Assembly (NCBI GenBank): GCA_024291935.2
Contig: CM044317.1
Location: 20,606,230-20,670,229, forward strand
Length of the DNA: 64,000 nt
DNA from: Okapia johnstoni
Lineage: Eukaryota; Chordata; Mammalia; Artiodactyla; Giraffidae
Direction of reading: 5' to 3'
The first letter of the stretch is position 1; the number at the start of each line of letters is the position of its first letter. Both the position numbers and the translations under genes were made by a program. Positions 1-12,110 of the stretch are shown here, one piece after another. The notes beneath the pieces are model-generated. The model was not told the origin of the DNA. It ran no database searches and saw only the letters and a program-made list of their open reading frames with translations.

Positions 1-233
1 CAAATTTCAGGAAAATACTGATGGCAATCAGTATGAAATATGCTTTGTGCTGCGTCCGTATTCTCCTAACTCTCCCACCCCACACCTAGTGATGACATGG
101 TCACTGTGCCTTTCACCTGCTACCTTCAGAAGCACCACATACACCTGCAGGAAGGAAAATACAGGCCATGGATCTCCTCAGTGGAGATTTTTTCCCTTAA
201 ATTAGGTTTCATTGCAATATAGATTATACTAAG

Positions 234-400
234 CTCAGGAGACCCTGGTTCGATTCCTGAGTCAGGAAGATTCACTGGAGAAGGGAAAGGCTACCCACTC
301 CAGTATTCTGGCCTGGAGAATTCCATGGACTGTATAGTCCATGCGGTCACAAAGAGTCAAGAGTCCGAGAGACCGACCAACTTTCACTTTCACTTTCATG
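234..400 (+). repeat. Bov-tA SINE, 5' truncated
   Basis: Starts inside the tRNA-derived part (GACCCTGGTTCGATTCCTGA) and continues through the GGAGAAGG, CCACTCCAGTATTCT and GTCCATGCGGTCACAAAGAG blocks to a CTTTCACTTT tail. Confidence 0.9.
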
Positions 401-403
401 AAA

Positions 404-660
404 AGACACTTAACATCCATCAGAGAGAGGCAAATTAAAATCACAATGAGAAACCACCTCAAATCTAAGATAGCTAATTTAAAAAGCAGCCACAACAGAA
501 AATAACAAGATTGGAGAGAATTAACAAGTGTTGAGGAGCAAGTGAAAGTACTGGAACCCTGTACTTTGCTGGCAACAATGTAAAACGATGCAGCCACTGT
601 GGAAAACTGTTCTGTCATTCCTCAAAATATTCAAGTACCATACAACCTGAAGGAAGGAAG
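404..660 (+). repeat. L1 ORF2 3' fragment
   Basis: Contains CAAATTAAAATCACAATGAGAAACC and downstream blocks typical of the L1 ORF2 3' part (ggagagaattaacaagtgttg, actttgctggcaacaatgta). The match fades after about 650. Confidence 0.75.
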
Positions 661-1289
661 GGACCAGGGCTCTTACAAATTCAAAACTGTGGTTCAGAAC
701 TCACATATAAAACACACATTCACACTCCCCACACCCATGGCCAATCACTACAAAATACTGCATATTCCTGAAAAAATACAATTTTGGAATGTCCCACATA
801 CAGATGGAAAGAACCATGACCCTTTTCCACCAACCAACTAGTAGAGTTACACCTGTAAGTATGGTGATTCAGTGCTTTGTGTCCTACAACAGAGGGCAGA
901 AAACTTCTTTTATAAAGGTTCAGATAGTATTTCATTTAGTCTTTGCTGGCCAGGAGGTCCCTACTGAAACTTCTCAAGCCTGTTGTCATGATGTAACAGC
1001 AGCACAAGCAGTATATAAACAGATAAGCCGAAGGGAACGGTGACTGTGTTTCAACAAACTTGATCTGTGGACATTGAAATCTGAATTTCATATACTGTCC
1101 ATGCATCATGAAATCTTTTTTTGACTTTTTGCAACCACCTAAAAATGTGAAAACTATTCTTAGCTCATGGGCCACACAAAAACTGACAGTGGAAACATGA
1201 AGAGTTCTTAGACATAATAGCATGACTTACTATGTATCGGTTATGTTATAAGAAATCAATACAGATTTAAATGCATTCTTTGTTTCTTT

Positions 1290-1410
1290 AAATAGAACTT
1301 TCAGGTAAGAAAACTGAGACACAGAAGTGACATGACAGGTGAGAGGCAGAACCAGGCAATGATACCACAAGGTCTGACTCCAAACCCAGGTTCTCAAAGT
1401 CCATACAGAA
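1290..1410 (+). repeat. MIR SINE fragment
   Basis: GGTAAGAAAACTGAGACACAGAAG followed by gagaggcagaaccaggcaatg and tctgactccaaacccaggttc follows the order of the MIR core and 3' part. Confidence 0.65.
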
Positions 1411-1979
1411 CTGGGACTAAAATTACCAGAGCACAAGGTCCTGACATATAGGGAAGGAAACAGTTAATTAGTGGTGAGGTGGGAGGAGAAAAGGAGGGGT
1501 ATATTTATTTAATCTCTTTCCAAAGAGAGCAAACAAGATATATACCACATGTAAATGAACTAAAAATGAAAATGTTGTTCCAAGTTCATGGCTTTAAAGC
1601 ACTTCTGGTACTTTCAAATCACGGGCTCTAAACATGGGATCCACCCTGGGAAACAGCTGGAAATGTCAGAAGTCACTGCTGAATAAAAATAAAAGTTGAT
1701 TCAGTCTGACAGTTAAACTCTTATTTAGATTTTTAATTCTCTGACGAGACTTATTTGCAGAAATTTCTCTGACAGAGAGAATACAGTTTAATAATTCAAT
1801 TGGACAAATATTTGGTGAATACCTCCTTTGTGCCTGGCCCTGCAGAAATGCCAAACTCAAGCCACCCTCCCCATTTACAAACAGGGGTTTCCATAGTTTT
1901 TCAATAAACACAATATAGTACAAATGAATAATCCCGAATTTGAAAGACAAATAAGCCTTGAACGGCATTTAGCCTTTTT

Positions 1980-2187
1980 TGTTGTTTAGTTGCTAAGTTG
2001 TGTCTGAATCTTCTGCAATCCCATGGTCTGTACTCCACCAGGCTCCTCTGTCCATGGGATTTCCCAGGCAAGAATACTAGAGTGGGTTGCCATTTCCTTC
2101 TCCAAGGGATCTTCCCAACCCAGGAATTGAACCCTTGTCTCCTGCACTGGCAGGTGGGCTCTTTACCACTGAGCCACCAAGGAAGCA
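1980..2187 (-). repeat. Bov-tA SINE with target duplication
   Basis: Full-length reverse copy from GTTGTTTAGTTGCTAAG to GAGCCACCAAGGAAG. The flanks share CATTTAGC plus a T-run (1966-1979 and 2188-2200), read as a target-site duplication. Confidence 0.92.
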
Positions 2188-2196
2188 CATTTAGCT

Positions 2197-2201
<5 letters not shown>

Positions 2202-2228
<27 letters not shown>
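2202..2228. repeat. Poly(A) tract
   Basis: An uninterrupted run of about 27 A directly after the right flank of the SINE at 1980-2187. Confidence 0.9.
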
Positions 2229-2232
<4 letters not shown>

Positions 2233-2877
2233 GAAGTCAATATGATAGGAACCCAAACAACAGACTTTACAGGTGACTTCCTTTGGCTGCCTCCTCTCAT
2301 CCCCTGGTCCCCAATACGTCTCTGAACTTTCTTGACACTAGTTCTAACATCATCTTGACTTCAAGAGGGACCAGCATTAACACCTACAGCTGAGACACTG
2401 TAGCTCCCAACCCTAAAATGTCAGAGGACAGAAACAAACTGTCATGACAATGTGGGAGGTATAAGAAGGGGTCTGATGGAGGGCAAGGGCTGCAAATACA
2501 GTCATGGAGACGTGATGGTCTAACTGAATGTGGCCAACCGGACGGGCCCATCACACCTGGTGAATCAGTCAGCCCTACAGGCTGAGGATGACAGCTAGTG
2601 CTCAGTTCCAGCCATGTGGGAATCCCACCCACTGTTGGTAGGACTCCTGGTTTCTCCAAAGAGTGGGAAATCTGAATTTATGTGTATAATCTCCTGATAT
2701 TTGTAATGTCCTAAAACACTGTGCCAGATGAACAAACCTTGTCTACAGACATAGTGAATCCCAGGACGACTGACTGGCAATCTTTCTCATAGGGCATAAT
2801 CACATACAGGCGAAACCTAAGATTGGTCAACAGTAAGTCCTCTGGGGAACTGATAAGCTCTGCGGAAAGGACACAAA

Positions 2878-2878
<1 letters not shown>

Positions 2879-2928
<50 letters not shown>

Positions 2929-2930
2929 AC
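2879..2930. repeat. (CA)n microsatellite
   Basis: About 20 uninterrupted CA units, then AACACACAC. It creates spurious Thr-His open frames on both strands. Confidence 0.97.
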
Positions 2931-3049
2931 CCCACCATCCACAGACTAGGGAATATGATTGATTGCAAAATACCAGCAGAGTCATTATTCTGGCTCAGAC
3001 CAAAAAAAAAAGAAACAAAGGAGTCACACCAGATTCTTTTCCTCTCACT

Positions 3050-3345
3050 CATTTCTCATCTCTAATCATAACAACCCTGTCATTTCTACCTCCAAACACA
3101 CATTCCAAAGGTGACCACTACTCCTTACCATTATTGGCTCCACTCTCATCCACGTCTCCAATAGCAAGCCACTCATTCTCCCTACTTCTGCCTTAGAGTC
3201 AGAATAACGAATTTTAAGGTGCAGTTCACATCACGTCATGTCTCTGCTTTAACCTAATGGACTCTCATCACAGAAACACAACTCAAACTCCGAATGAGAG
3301 ATCCTACATGATCCCTCCACTCTCTCTCTAATCTAATACAGGATT
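3050..3345 (+). repeat. LINE L2 fragment
   Basis: Degenerate but collinear with the L2 3' ORF region: CATCACGTCATGTCTCTGCTT, CTAATGGACTCTCATCACAG and GATCCTACATGATCCCTCCAC match the recognisable L2 blocks. Confidence 0.65.
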
Positions 3346-4127
3346 ATTCTCCCCTTTCTTCAGTACTGGCAAATCATAATTATTTCCATCATAGGTCAAG
3401 TTTTCCAGCAGCAGTCGTAGCAGTAATAGAAAAAAAAAATCTCTAAAAGGTTCAATAACAGTAAAATTTAGGAAGTGCAGTTGGGAGTTCTTCAAAGGGT
3501 GAAATGCTAATGCATTGATGATACAACAAACAAACCAGAGACAGAACTGGGACTTGGACTTTGGGGTCGGAAGACGGCTTACTCTCTGTGGTGTGCCATA
3601 CTGACACCAACAAGTGGATGATGACAAACACAGTTCGTGCCTTCACGTCATTCAGAATCTAAACAGAGTAAATAAAACCAGTACTAACACAGCATGAGGA
3701 GCACAGTAAAAGGGATTTATCAACTAGATTGATTCTTCCAAATCTGCACAAATAAGAAATATACTAACAGTACAGAGACTGATTCTATTGTGTGATTTAC
3801 CTAATCCCATCATAAATAATGAAGTTATAACTGTGAACAACACAGGGAAGAGTGAACAGATAACAGTTTCTAAATGGTTTCACCAGTAACTTGTCTGATG
3901 ATGGTGTCTTGCAAACAAATAATAAATTTGAGCCCTTTGACACTGTTTGATTGTTCTGCTACTTACTTACACTCTACATATTTTCAAAACAGGATCTGAA
4001 GCAGTCTATTCAATTCCGTGAATATCCCCACTGTTTACCGCATGTGTGTGTGAGTATATGAGTCTATGTATGTCTAATTCTGTGTGTATCATACATATTT
4101 ATATTAATATATATGGCATCTTCTCTT

Positions 4128-4340
4128 GCGTGCCTGCTCAGCTGTGTCTGACTCTTTGTGATCCTAAGGACTGTAGCCCACCAGGATCCTCTGTCCATGG
4201 AATTTCCCAGGCAAGAATACTGGAGTAGGTTGCCATTTCCTTCTCCAGGGAACCATCCCGACCCAGGAATCGAACCCGAGTCTCTTGAGTCTCCTGCATT
4301 GGCAGGCAGATTCTTTACCACTAGCCACCTGGGAAGCCCC
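4128..4340 (-). repeat. Bov-tA SINE
   Basis: Complete reverse copy (GCTCAGCTGTGTCTGACTC to AGCCACCTGGGAAGCCCC). It abuts a (CA)n tract at its tRNA-head side. Confidence 0.93.
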
Positions 4341-4351
4341 CATATATATGG

Positions 4352-4405
4352 CATACACACACACACACTCACACACACACACACACACACACTCACACAT
4401 ACACG
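4352..4405. repeat. (CA)n microsatellite, interrupted
   Basis: CA units broken by two CTCA interruptions, lying between two reverse Bov-tA copies. Confidence 0.95.
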
Positions 4406-4417
4406 TATACAGTGTAT

Positions 4418-4641
4418 ATGTGCTGTGCTCCGTCGCTCAGTCATGTCAGACTCTTTGCGACCCCATGGGCGTAGCCCACTAGGCTCTTCTGTCCGTGGGA
4501 TTTTTCCAGGCAAGAATACTGGAGTCGGGGGCCATTTCCTACTCTAGAGGATCCTCCCAACTCAGGGATCGAACCTGAGTCTCTCGTGTCTCCTGCATTG
4601 GCAGGCGGATTCTTTACCACTAGAGTCACCTGGGAAGCCCA
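4418..4641 (-). repeat. Bov-tA SINE
   Basis: Complete reverse copy beginning GTGCTGTGCTCCGTCGCTCAG and ending CACCTGGGAAGCCC. It includes the GAGTCTCTCGTGTCTCCTGC insertion variant. Confidence 0.93.
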
Positions 4642-4751
4642 TATAGTGTACATGCCATCATATTTTTGCATTCTTCTCAGGTCAGTCTGATGTCCCAATC
4701 AATTTTAAAATGATGCTCCAGCATCTGATAACATATTGTAAGTTTTATAGT

Positions 4752-4770
4752 CTCTCTCTCTCTCTCTTTC
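4752..4770. repeat. (TC)n tract
   Basis: About nine TC units followed by TTTCTTTT. Confidence 0.85.
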
Positions 4771-5157
4771 TTTTGAGTGATTTTTTTTGCAAGGAGTTAT
4801 TTTAAAAACTCAAAAAGAAGTGAATGATTTAATTTAATACTTCTTTTAATATTTTAAAAACCAGAATCTTTAATTTATGAATCCCAAATCTCAGCACTAA
4901 TAAAAGTGTACCTCTTGTAATTCTTTTTTCTTAAAAATAATTAATGTATCAGTGAGCACTATGTACAATGTCATTTTGGTTAATTATGTGTATGTGTAAA
5001 AGGATTTCTTTTAAGTATTTTACAACAAAAATGTACTTTTTCTCTTGATGGCGGAATTAAAAGTGGTTTTAAAAAGTCTCTTTGGATTTACTCTACCATC
5101 TAACTTTTGTAATGTGTATTACTGTATAAAATAAATATAGATTGTTTAAAAAGTGAG

Positions 5158-5353
5158 GTGAATTGAAAGTCACTCAGTCGTGTCCAACTCTTTGTGACTC
5201 CATAGACTATACAATCCATGGAGTTCTCTAGGCAAGAATACTGGAGTGTGTAACCTTTCCCTTCTCCAGGGGATCTTCCCAACCCAGGGATCGAAACCAG
5301 GTCTCCCAGATTGCAGGTGGATTCTTTACCAGCTAAGCTACCAGGGAAGCCCA
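5158..5353 (-). repeat. Bov-tA SINE
   Basis: Reverse copy from GTGAATTGAAAGTCACTCAG to AGCTACCAGGGAAGCCC. Only about 25 bases separate it from the forward copy that follows, forming an inverted SINE pair. Confidence 0.93.
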
Positions 5354-5378
5354 AATCGTTTAAAAAGTGGTATCAAAG

Positions 5379-5586
5379 GGGCTTCCCTGGTGGCTCAGAT
5401 GGTAAAGTGTCTGCCTGCAATGTGGGAGACCCAGGTACAATCCCTGGGTTGGGAAGATCACCTGGAGAAACGAATGGCAACCCACTCCAGTACTCTTGCC
5501 TAGAAAATCCCATGGACAGAGGAGCCTGGTAGACTATAGTCCATGGGGTTGCATAGAGTCGGACATGACTGAGCAACTTCACTTCA
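5379..5586 (+). repeat. Bov-tA SINE
   Basis: Complete forward copy (GGGGCTTCCCTGGTGGCTCA to GACTGAGCAACTTCACTTCA). It runs straight into a BovB fragment. Confidence 0.94.
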
Positions 5587-6050
5587 TCAAAGGTCCATCT
5601 AGCCAAAGCTACGGTTTTTCCAGTAGTCATATATGGATGTGAGAGTTGGACTGTAAAGAAAGCTGAGTGCCAAAGAACTGATGCTTTTGAACAGTGGTGT
5701 TGGAGAAGACTCTTGAAAGTCCTGTGGACTGCAAGGAGATCCAACCAGTCCATCCTAAAGGAAATTAGTCCTGAATTTTCATTGGAAGGACTGATGCTGA
5801 AGCTGAAGCTCCAATATTTTGGCCACCTGACATGAAAAACTGACTCAATGGAAAAGATCCTGATGCTGGGAAAGATTGAAGGCAGGAGGAGAAGAGGATG
5901 ATAGAGGATGAGATGGTTGGATGGCATCACCAACTCAATGGACATGAGCTGGAGCAAACTTCGGGATATAGTGAAGAACAAGGAAGCCTGGCATGCTGCA
6001 GTCCATGCGGTCACAAAGAGTTGGACACGACTGAGTAACTGAACTGACTG
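5587..6050 (+). mobile_element. BovB (RTE) LINE 3' fragment
   Basis: Carries the C-terminal end of the BovB reverse-transcriptase ORF, damaged: recognisable pieces include ..LCWRR-like, [20 protein letters not shown] and KSWT. A stop follows the HL(T) position. It ends in the CTGAGTAACTGAACTGACTGA motif. A 213-codon open frame on the opposite strand is an antisense read of this and the adjacent SINE. Confidence 0.92.
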
Positions 6051-6604
6051 AGCTGATCTCTACTAAAAATTAAGCAAACTGATGAAATTAGGTTGATAAC
6101 AATTATAAAGCATACAGCTTAATGGATGAAATGAAGAGTGCATAATCTTCAGTGCCTACTTTGTGATTCAGTCACTGAGTGCAAGAGCGAAAGCTGCACT
6201 GCTTTCAACTGAAAAGCAAAACAAGAGCAATAAAATGCCAAGGAGGTCAGTAAGCACCTTGACAAAGGAAAACCGGCAAAACATGCCACCGTCACTTAAA
6301 GAATGAGTGAGTGTACGGCTCTCGGCCAGTCTCTTTAAGAATTTGTGGTGGTCAGCACAAGTCCTTATGAGCCGGACAAGATTCCACTTAGAAGCATGTG
6401 TGGAAGAAAGGAGGGCAAGAGGAAAAGCAAGGAGAGAGATTCTGGAGAAGCAGATGACTCAGGCAATCAAACTCACATCACAGTAACTACATAGCAGTGA
6501 TAACTGCTGTGCTCACAAAGGAGTCAAAGTAATGAAGGTGCATTTGCCTTAGAAATTATAGAATACCATACAATACAAGTTAAATCCAATAATATCTTTC
6601 AGAA

Positions 6605-7045
6605 AATCAAAAGTAATACAGAGTGAAGTAAGTCAGAAAGAGGAAAACAAATGCCATATATTAACGCATACATATGGAATCTAGAAAAATGGCACAGATG
6701 AAACTATTGTGCTGGGCAGGAACTGAGACACAGAGATAGAGAACAAACATGTGGACACAGGCGGAACAAGATAGGATGGGATAGGGATAGGGATAGGATG
6801 AGTGGAGATTGGGATTGACATATATTCACTACCATGTGCAAAACAGACAGCTGGGGAGAAGCTGCTGGACAGCACAGGGGACTCAGCTGGGTGCTCTGTG
6901 ATGACCTAGATGGGTGGGATGCAGGGTGGGGAGGTCCAAAAGGGAGGGAATGTATCTATACATAGAGCAGATTCACTTCTTGGTACAGCAGAAACTAACA
7001 CAACATTGTACAGCAATTACACTCCAATAAAAATAATTATTTTAA
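6605..7045 (+). mobile_element. L1 3' end (bovine type)
   Basis: From GAGTGAAGTAAGTCAGAAAG through GGAATCTAGAAAAATGG and the G-rich 3'UTR to TAACACAACATTGTACAGCAATTACACTCC and an A-rich end. It includes a small GGGATAGGGATAGGGATAGG array at about 6778-6797. Confidence 0.9.
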
Positions 7046-7067
7046 AAAGTCATACAATATGTAACAA

Positions 7068-7250
7068 GAAGTGGCTCAGAAGGTAGAGAACCTGCCTTCA
7101 ATGCAGGAGACCAGGGTTCGATCCCTGTGTCAGGAAGATCCCCTGGAGAAGGCTACAACTACCCAATCCAGTATTCTTGCCTGGAGAATCCCATGGACAG
7201 AGAAGACTAGTGGTCTATAGCCCATGGACAGGACTGAGCAACTAACACTT
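7068..7250 (+). repeat. Bov-tA SINE, slightly deleted
   Basis: Lacks the GGGGCTTCCCTGG head and has a compressed 3' half (GTGGTCTATAGCCCATGGAC then AGGACTGAGCAACTAACAC). Confidence 0.9.
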
Positions 7251-7304
7251 TTGTTAAAAAAAAAGTAACTGAGATAATACTGAGAAAACCGGGATGATAA
7301 GGAA

Positions 7305-7605
7305 CACAATCCTAAAGGAAATCAATCCTGAATATTCACTGGAAGGACTGATGCTGAAGCTGAAGCTCCAATACTTTTGCCACCTGATGTGAAGAGCCGA
7401 CTCACTGGAAAAGACCCTGATGCTGGGAAAGATTGAAGGCAGGAGAAGGAGGGGATGACAGAGGATGAGATGGTTGGATGGCATCACTGACTCAATAGAC
7501 CCGAGTTGGAGCAAACTCCAGGAATGGTGAAGGACAGAGAAGCCTGGCGTGCGGCAGTCCATGGGGTCACAGAGTCAGACATGACTGAGCCACTGAACAA
7601 CAAAA
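7305..7605 (+). mobile_element. BovB LINE 3' fragment
   Basis: Begins in the block coding [19 protein letters not shown] and ends at ACATGACTGAGCCACTGAAC. It is shorter at the 5' side than the copy at 5587. Confidence 0.92.
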
Positions 7606-8723
7606 GGCTCCCACACCCAGCAGCCAGGGGCAAGGCCACTTGAACACTCCATGGGCAAATAACCAGGTGAGGTCTGCTGAATCAATAAACAATACAGCTC
7701 ATTCCATATATGCTCAACTAGCAAAGCCGTGGAAATGGCAGCAGCATCCAGTGCCTCAACAGACAGGCTTCCATGGAAAAGGGCAAGGCATCAGTTAGGG
7801 CACTGAGAGTGGTAATGTAAAGGTAAAGAAAAGATTTCCTTTGTTTAATAAAAGAGAGGCAGTCACCCTACCCCTTCCTTCTCCTTAGGGTCTCTCCTTA
7901 AGGACATAATAGGCCTAATTTTTTGGTCAGGAATTTGATAAGTCCATCTTCAATTTTCCAGTGCAAAATAACAGAGACCTCCAAATCATCTCAGAAGTCT
8001 CTCAGGAGACTGACAGGAGACCAGCACAAGCAGCATCCATTTATCTTTCTGGGAGAAACACACTTACTGTTCTTTGTTCTACCTTATTGTATGTTTGTGT
8101 GAAATTCTGTCCGGATTTCTGGTCTTTTACCAACTGTCTGTGTGCACCTCATCTGATACAAACATTCAATAATAAATCATGTTTTCTCTGTAGTCTATGT
8201 TGAATAGAGATCTTGTAGTTGACAGGATTTTTTTATTTCCCCAACAAATTATAAAAATAAAAACAGCAGTGTCAGCTCCCCCTATTTCCCACCCGGTCTG
8301 ACTCCCAACAGGACTGGTTATAGTTGAAGAGTGGCTATGAGTAGCCATTGGAGCTAAAAGCTTCCTAGGGCAAGTATAGCTGAAAACAGCTCCTAGGCCT
8401 CCTAGCCCTCTTTAACAGAAAGAGCTTCTTTTCCCCCAAAATCACCACCTCTTTAAGAATCCTCTCGTTATAAATCACTGGCCCACAATGTCTTAGGTCT
8501 ACACACCCATGTGCCAATCAGAGCCCATTTCTCAAGGTGGAGATGGTGGGGTCACATGGGCTGAATGCAAAAACGCAAGGTAGGTGTCTCTGCTCTCCCC
8601 TCTCTAGGTGAAGGCTGAAAAGCCATTTCCTATCAGCAGATCAATCCCAAAATTGATTATCAATGACAAAGGCTTAGCATATACTACCAAATTTCCAAAC
8701 TTGTTTAACGATTACAAATACTA

Positions 8724-9100
8724 AAGTTCAGTTGCTAAGTCATATCCAACTCTTTGCAGTGCCATGGACTGTAGCACACCAGGCTCCTCTGTCATCCAGT
8801 CACCCACTATTTCCCGAAGTTTGCTCAAATTCATGTCTATTGAGTCAGTAATGCTTTATTTAACCATCTCATCCTCTACTGCCCACTTCTTCTTCTGCTT
8901 TCAGTCTTTCCCAGCATTAGGATCTTTTCCTATGAGTCGGTTCTTCGCATCAGGTGGCCAAAGTACTGGAGCTTCAGCTTCAGCAATTGTCCTTCCAATG
9001 AATATTCAGGGTTGGTTTCCTTTAGAATTGGCTGGTTTGATCTCCTTGCCGCCCAAGGAACTCTCAAGAGTCTTCTCCAGCACCACAATTCAAAAGTATC
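8724..9100 (-). mobile_element. BovB LINE 3' fragment
   Basis: Reverse copy: antisense of [11 protein letters not shown] and [17 protein letters not shown] is readable. The 3' end is CAGTTGCTAAGTCATATCCAAC near 8730. Confidence 0.92.
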
Positions 9101-10364
9101 AATACTAATAGGCTCAATCAAAATTATTTAGTAAATCCTCAAAATGTACAAACACAGCATGTTAAATAATGTTTAATATATACATTTTAACTTAATCACA
9201 GTAACTAAGTGAAGGTCATGTTTGCAAGTATGTTTGGAACCAAACCAATCAAACTGAATGAAAACAACAACAAAAACCAAATATTTACATAATATAGCTA
9301 AAACATGTCAGGAAGCTGTTTAGGCACATGAAATGCACTGTACTGTTTGCTTTATAGGTGAATAGACACAAATTGAAACTTAAGGAACCACGTGAATGTT
9401 TGCGGCCCCTTAAAATAATTAGTTGAGCCGCCATACACATATTCATGAAAATAAGCCAATAGTAAACTCAGTGTGTAATTCCAACTCAAATCTCTACTAC
9501 AGATGTTATTTATGGTCAAACAAGGAAGCCTGTACAGTCTCCCTCACGATACTAAGAAGAGGACTAAACACATACAGGCAGCTTTTGTTGCACTCTGCTA
9601 CACATCCTTTCCCACTCCTATTTTTGTGACCCTCCACATTCAGTGTGAACAGAGTGGCAAACAATAGGACACTGAAAGCAATGTCCCACTGTCTCCAAAT
9701 GGAACATACTGGAAAAGCTCTTCACATTGAAATGGTTTAAAAATGCTTCACAGATTTCCTTTCTGATGTTCTATATATTTGAAGTTCAAGTTTGGAACAG
9801 TAACGAAATGAAAACTTGGCTCATCTTTGTCTTCGAAAAAGGAAAAGCAGAAATCTGCCCAAACTGAAGTTCAGCATTTTTAAGTGGGCCTATTCTCTAC
9901 CTAACCTTTATTCTTTAAACTTCTTTTGAGAACTGCCTCACCAAACTGATAAAAGAGCTTCTGCAATTTGTACATGCACCTCTGCTCTGACAGACGAGTA
10001 GCTCTGAAAGTCAGCCAAAGAAAAGGCAGGCTCAAAGTCAGAACAAATTTCCCAACACTGAAAGTGAGGCCTTCGCTGCCTCCCTTGGGAGAAGAATCTG
10101 CTAATAAACGAGCCTCTTAAAATCAGAGTGAACAAAATACTCAAACTTCACCCACCAGACCATGGAGTAAAGGTGGCTTAATGAGCCAATGCCTATTTCC
10201 ATTTCTGCTTTAAAATACATGTACAGCACAGATCAAGGGTACCACAAATTGGAAGGGTCCCTGATAGAGTTTTAATTTAGCATTCCTAGGTAATTATAAT
10301 CTCCTATAAAGTTTCACAATAATGCCTCAATATTTCCTAGCAATATGAGGCAAGTAATTATGCT

Positions 10365-10480
10365 CCACTGTGTTTTATAGCTAAAGGAGTAAAAACCAAG
10401 TGACCTGGCAAAAAAAAAAACTGGCTAATAATTTGCCCGAGGTCATAAATAAATGAGCAGCATACCCAGGAATAAGTGTT
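10365..10480 (+). repeat. MIR-like fragment
   Basis: TTTTATAGCTAAAGGAGTAAAAACCAAG, then AATTTGCCCGAGGTCATAAATAA and ATACCCAGGAATAAG, follows the MIR layout loosely. Confidence 0.4.
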
Positions 10481-11144
10481 TAATTTCTAAATTCTCAGCT
10501 CTTCTAGATAATCATTTTTTCCTATGCTTTCCATAACTTCTCAAACCCAACAATCCTAAATTATTCTACACTGTGTGACTTCTCAGGATAACCAGACTCC
10601 AAAGTGGCATGTATTCTGTGACATACTAACAAGGACTTGCAGCAAAAAGTATATACATGTATAGTAAATGCTGTCTTAGCTATGAAGTATTATACAGTAT
10701 TCTCAAACTCTTAACCAAGTCCTTTATAGAGGAATGAATTGAGAAGATTTTAAGTTTTAAAGCTCATTTTTCATCACTGTGAATTCAGTAGGTACATCCT
10801 ATTTGAAGAAGCCTCACCCATAAATAGGAGAATCATACGTATTAAATCCAAATGATGATTTAACAATCTTTCCAGCACATCTCCAAGACACGAGGTAAAT
10901 GTGGAAACTTTTCATGGCTGGATTTGTTTTTGTGGATAAATGCAGCAAAAGCCCTAATGTTTGTTTCCATGAAATAAAGCAATTTATGCCATTCTGCACT
11001 CAATTCCACACTCTACTCCATCTATTTCCAAGACAACCACTTTCACCTGGTTTTTGGATATATATACTGTTAGGCATTTCAATGTATGTTTCCGTCACTA
11101 CCCTTCATTTATTTATTAAGCCTACAGGAAGACATTACTTTGCG

Positions 11145-11622
11145 ACAAAGGTCCATCTAGTCAAGGCTATGGTTTTTCCAGTAGTCATATATGGATGTGA
11201 GGGTTGGACTATAAAGAAAGCTGAGCACCAAAGAATTGATGCTTTTGAACTGTGGTGTTGGAGAAGACTCTTGAGAGTTCCTTGGACTGCAAGGAGATCC
11301 AACCAGTCCATCCAAAAGGAGATCAGTCCTGGGTGTTCATTGGAAGGTCTGATGTTGAAGCTGAAACTCCAATACTTTGGCCACCTGATGTGAAGAGTTG
11401 ACTCATTTGAAAAGACCCTGATGCTGGGTAAGATTGAGGGCAGAAGGAGAAGGGGATGACAGAGGATGAGATGGTTGTATGGCATCACCAACTCAATGGA
11501 CATGGGTTTGGATGGTCTCCGGGAGTTGGTGATAGACAGGAAGGCCTGGAGTGCTGCAGTTCTTGGGATCACAAACAGTCGGACACGACTGAGCAACTGA
11601 ACTGAACTGAACTGACAGACAC
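11145..11622 (+). mobile_element. BovB LINE 3' fragment
   Basis: Starts CAAAGGTCCATCTAGTCAAGG and carries a long intact stretch of the RT C-terminal frame (VFPVVIYGCEGWTIKKAEHQ, then RRLLRVPW), broken after YFGHLM. It ends in GAACTGAACTGAACTGACAG. Confidence 0.94.
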
Positions 11623-11809
11623 TCACTGAATGCTTACTAATTACTAGAGGTAATCCCTGTACCCATGGAACATACCACTGTCTAGAAAAGGGAAGATAAG
11701 TATTTTGAGATGCAATTAGTTAAAAGACAATTATGGTTAAGTGCTTCAAAGATTAACACTTTAGCATACAGAACATATCTGCTCGAGTCTGGGAGCTCAG
11801 AAAAACTGT

Positions 11810-12110
11810 CCTTGGGAAAGTGACATTTAAGTTCAGGCAAGAAAGAGGAGTAGGAGTTGCCTAAAAAAGATGGAGGAAGGAGAATGTGCTAAAGCCATGA
11901 GAAGGTCCCTTGCAGTGGCCAGAGTATAATGAGCTAGAGTAAAGTGAAATTAGAGTAGATTGGAGGGGCAACTTCTTAGGCTCTCAAATAAGAACAAATA
12001 GGCAGCCACTGAAAGATTTTACTGAAGAGAAAGAGGTATTTAGGCTTACATTTTAAGATACACTCCAGCTATTCTGTAGACAATGGAAGGAAGGAGATGG
12101 ATAAGGTGAA
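11810..12110 (-). repeat. LINE L2 fragment
   Basis: Reverse-complement L2 blocks in order: GTGACATTTAAGTTCAGGC, a GCTAAAGCCATGAGAAGG-type block, GGCAGCCACTGAAAGATTTTAC and ATACACTCCAGCTATTCTGTAGACAATGG. Confidence 0.65.

Noticed and set aside
2711..3065. Open frames with long Cys-Val or Thr-His runs
   Set aside because: Translations of the (CA)n tract; the same happens at 4064-4482, 17850-18148 and 42212-42541.
5373..6014. 213-codon minus-strand open frame, the longest in the window
   Set aside because: It is the antisense of a Bov-tA plus a BovB fragment; its residues recur in the same antisense frame at 7254, 11135, 27558, 50162 and 54816.
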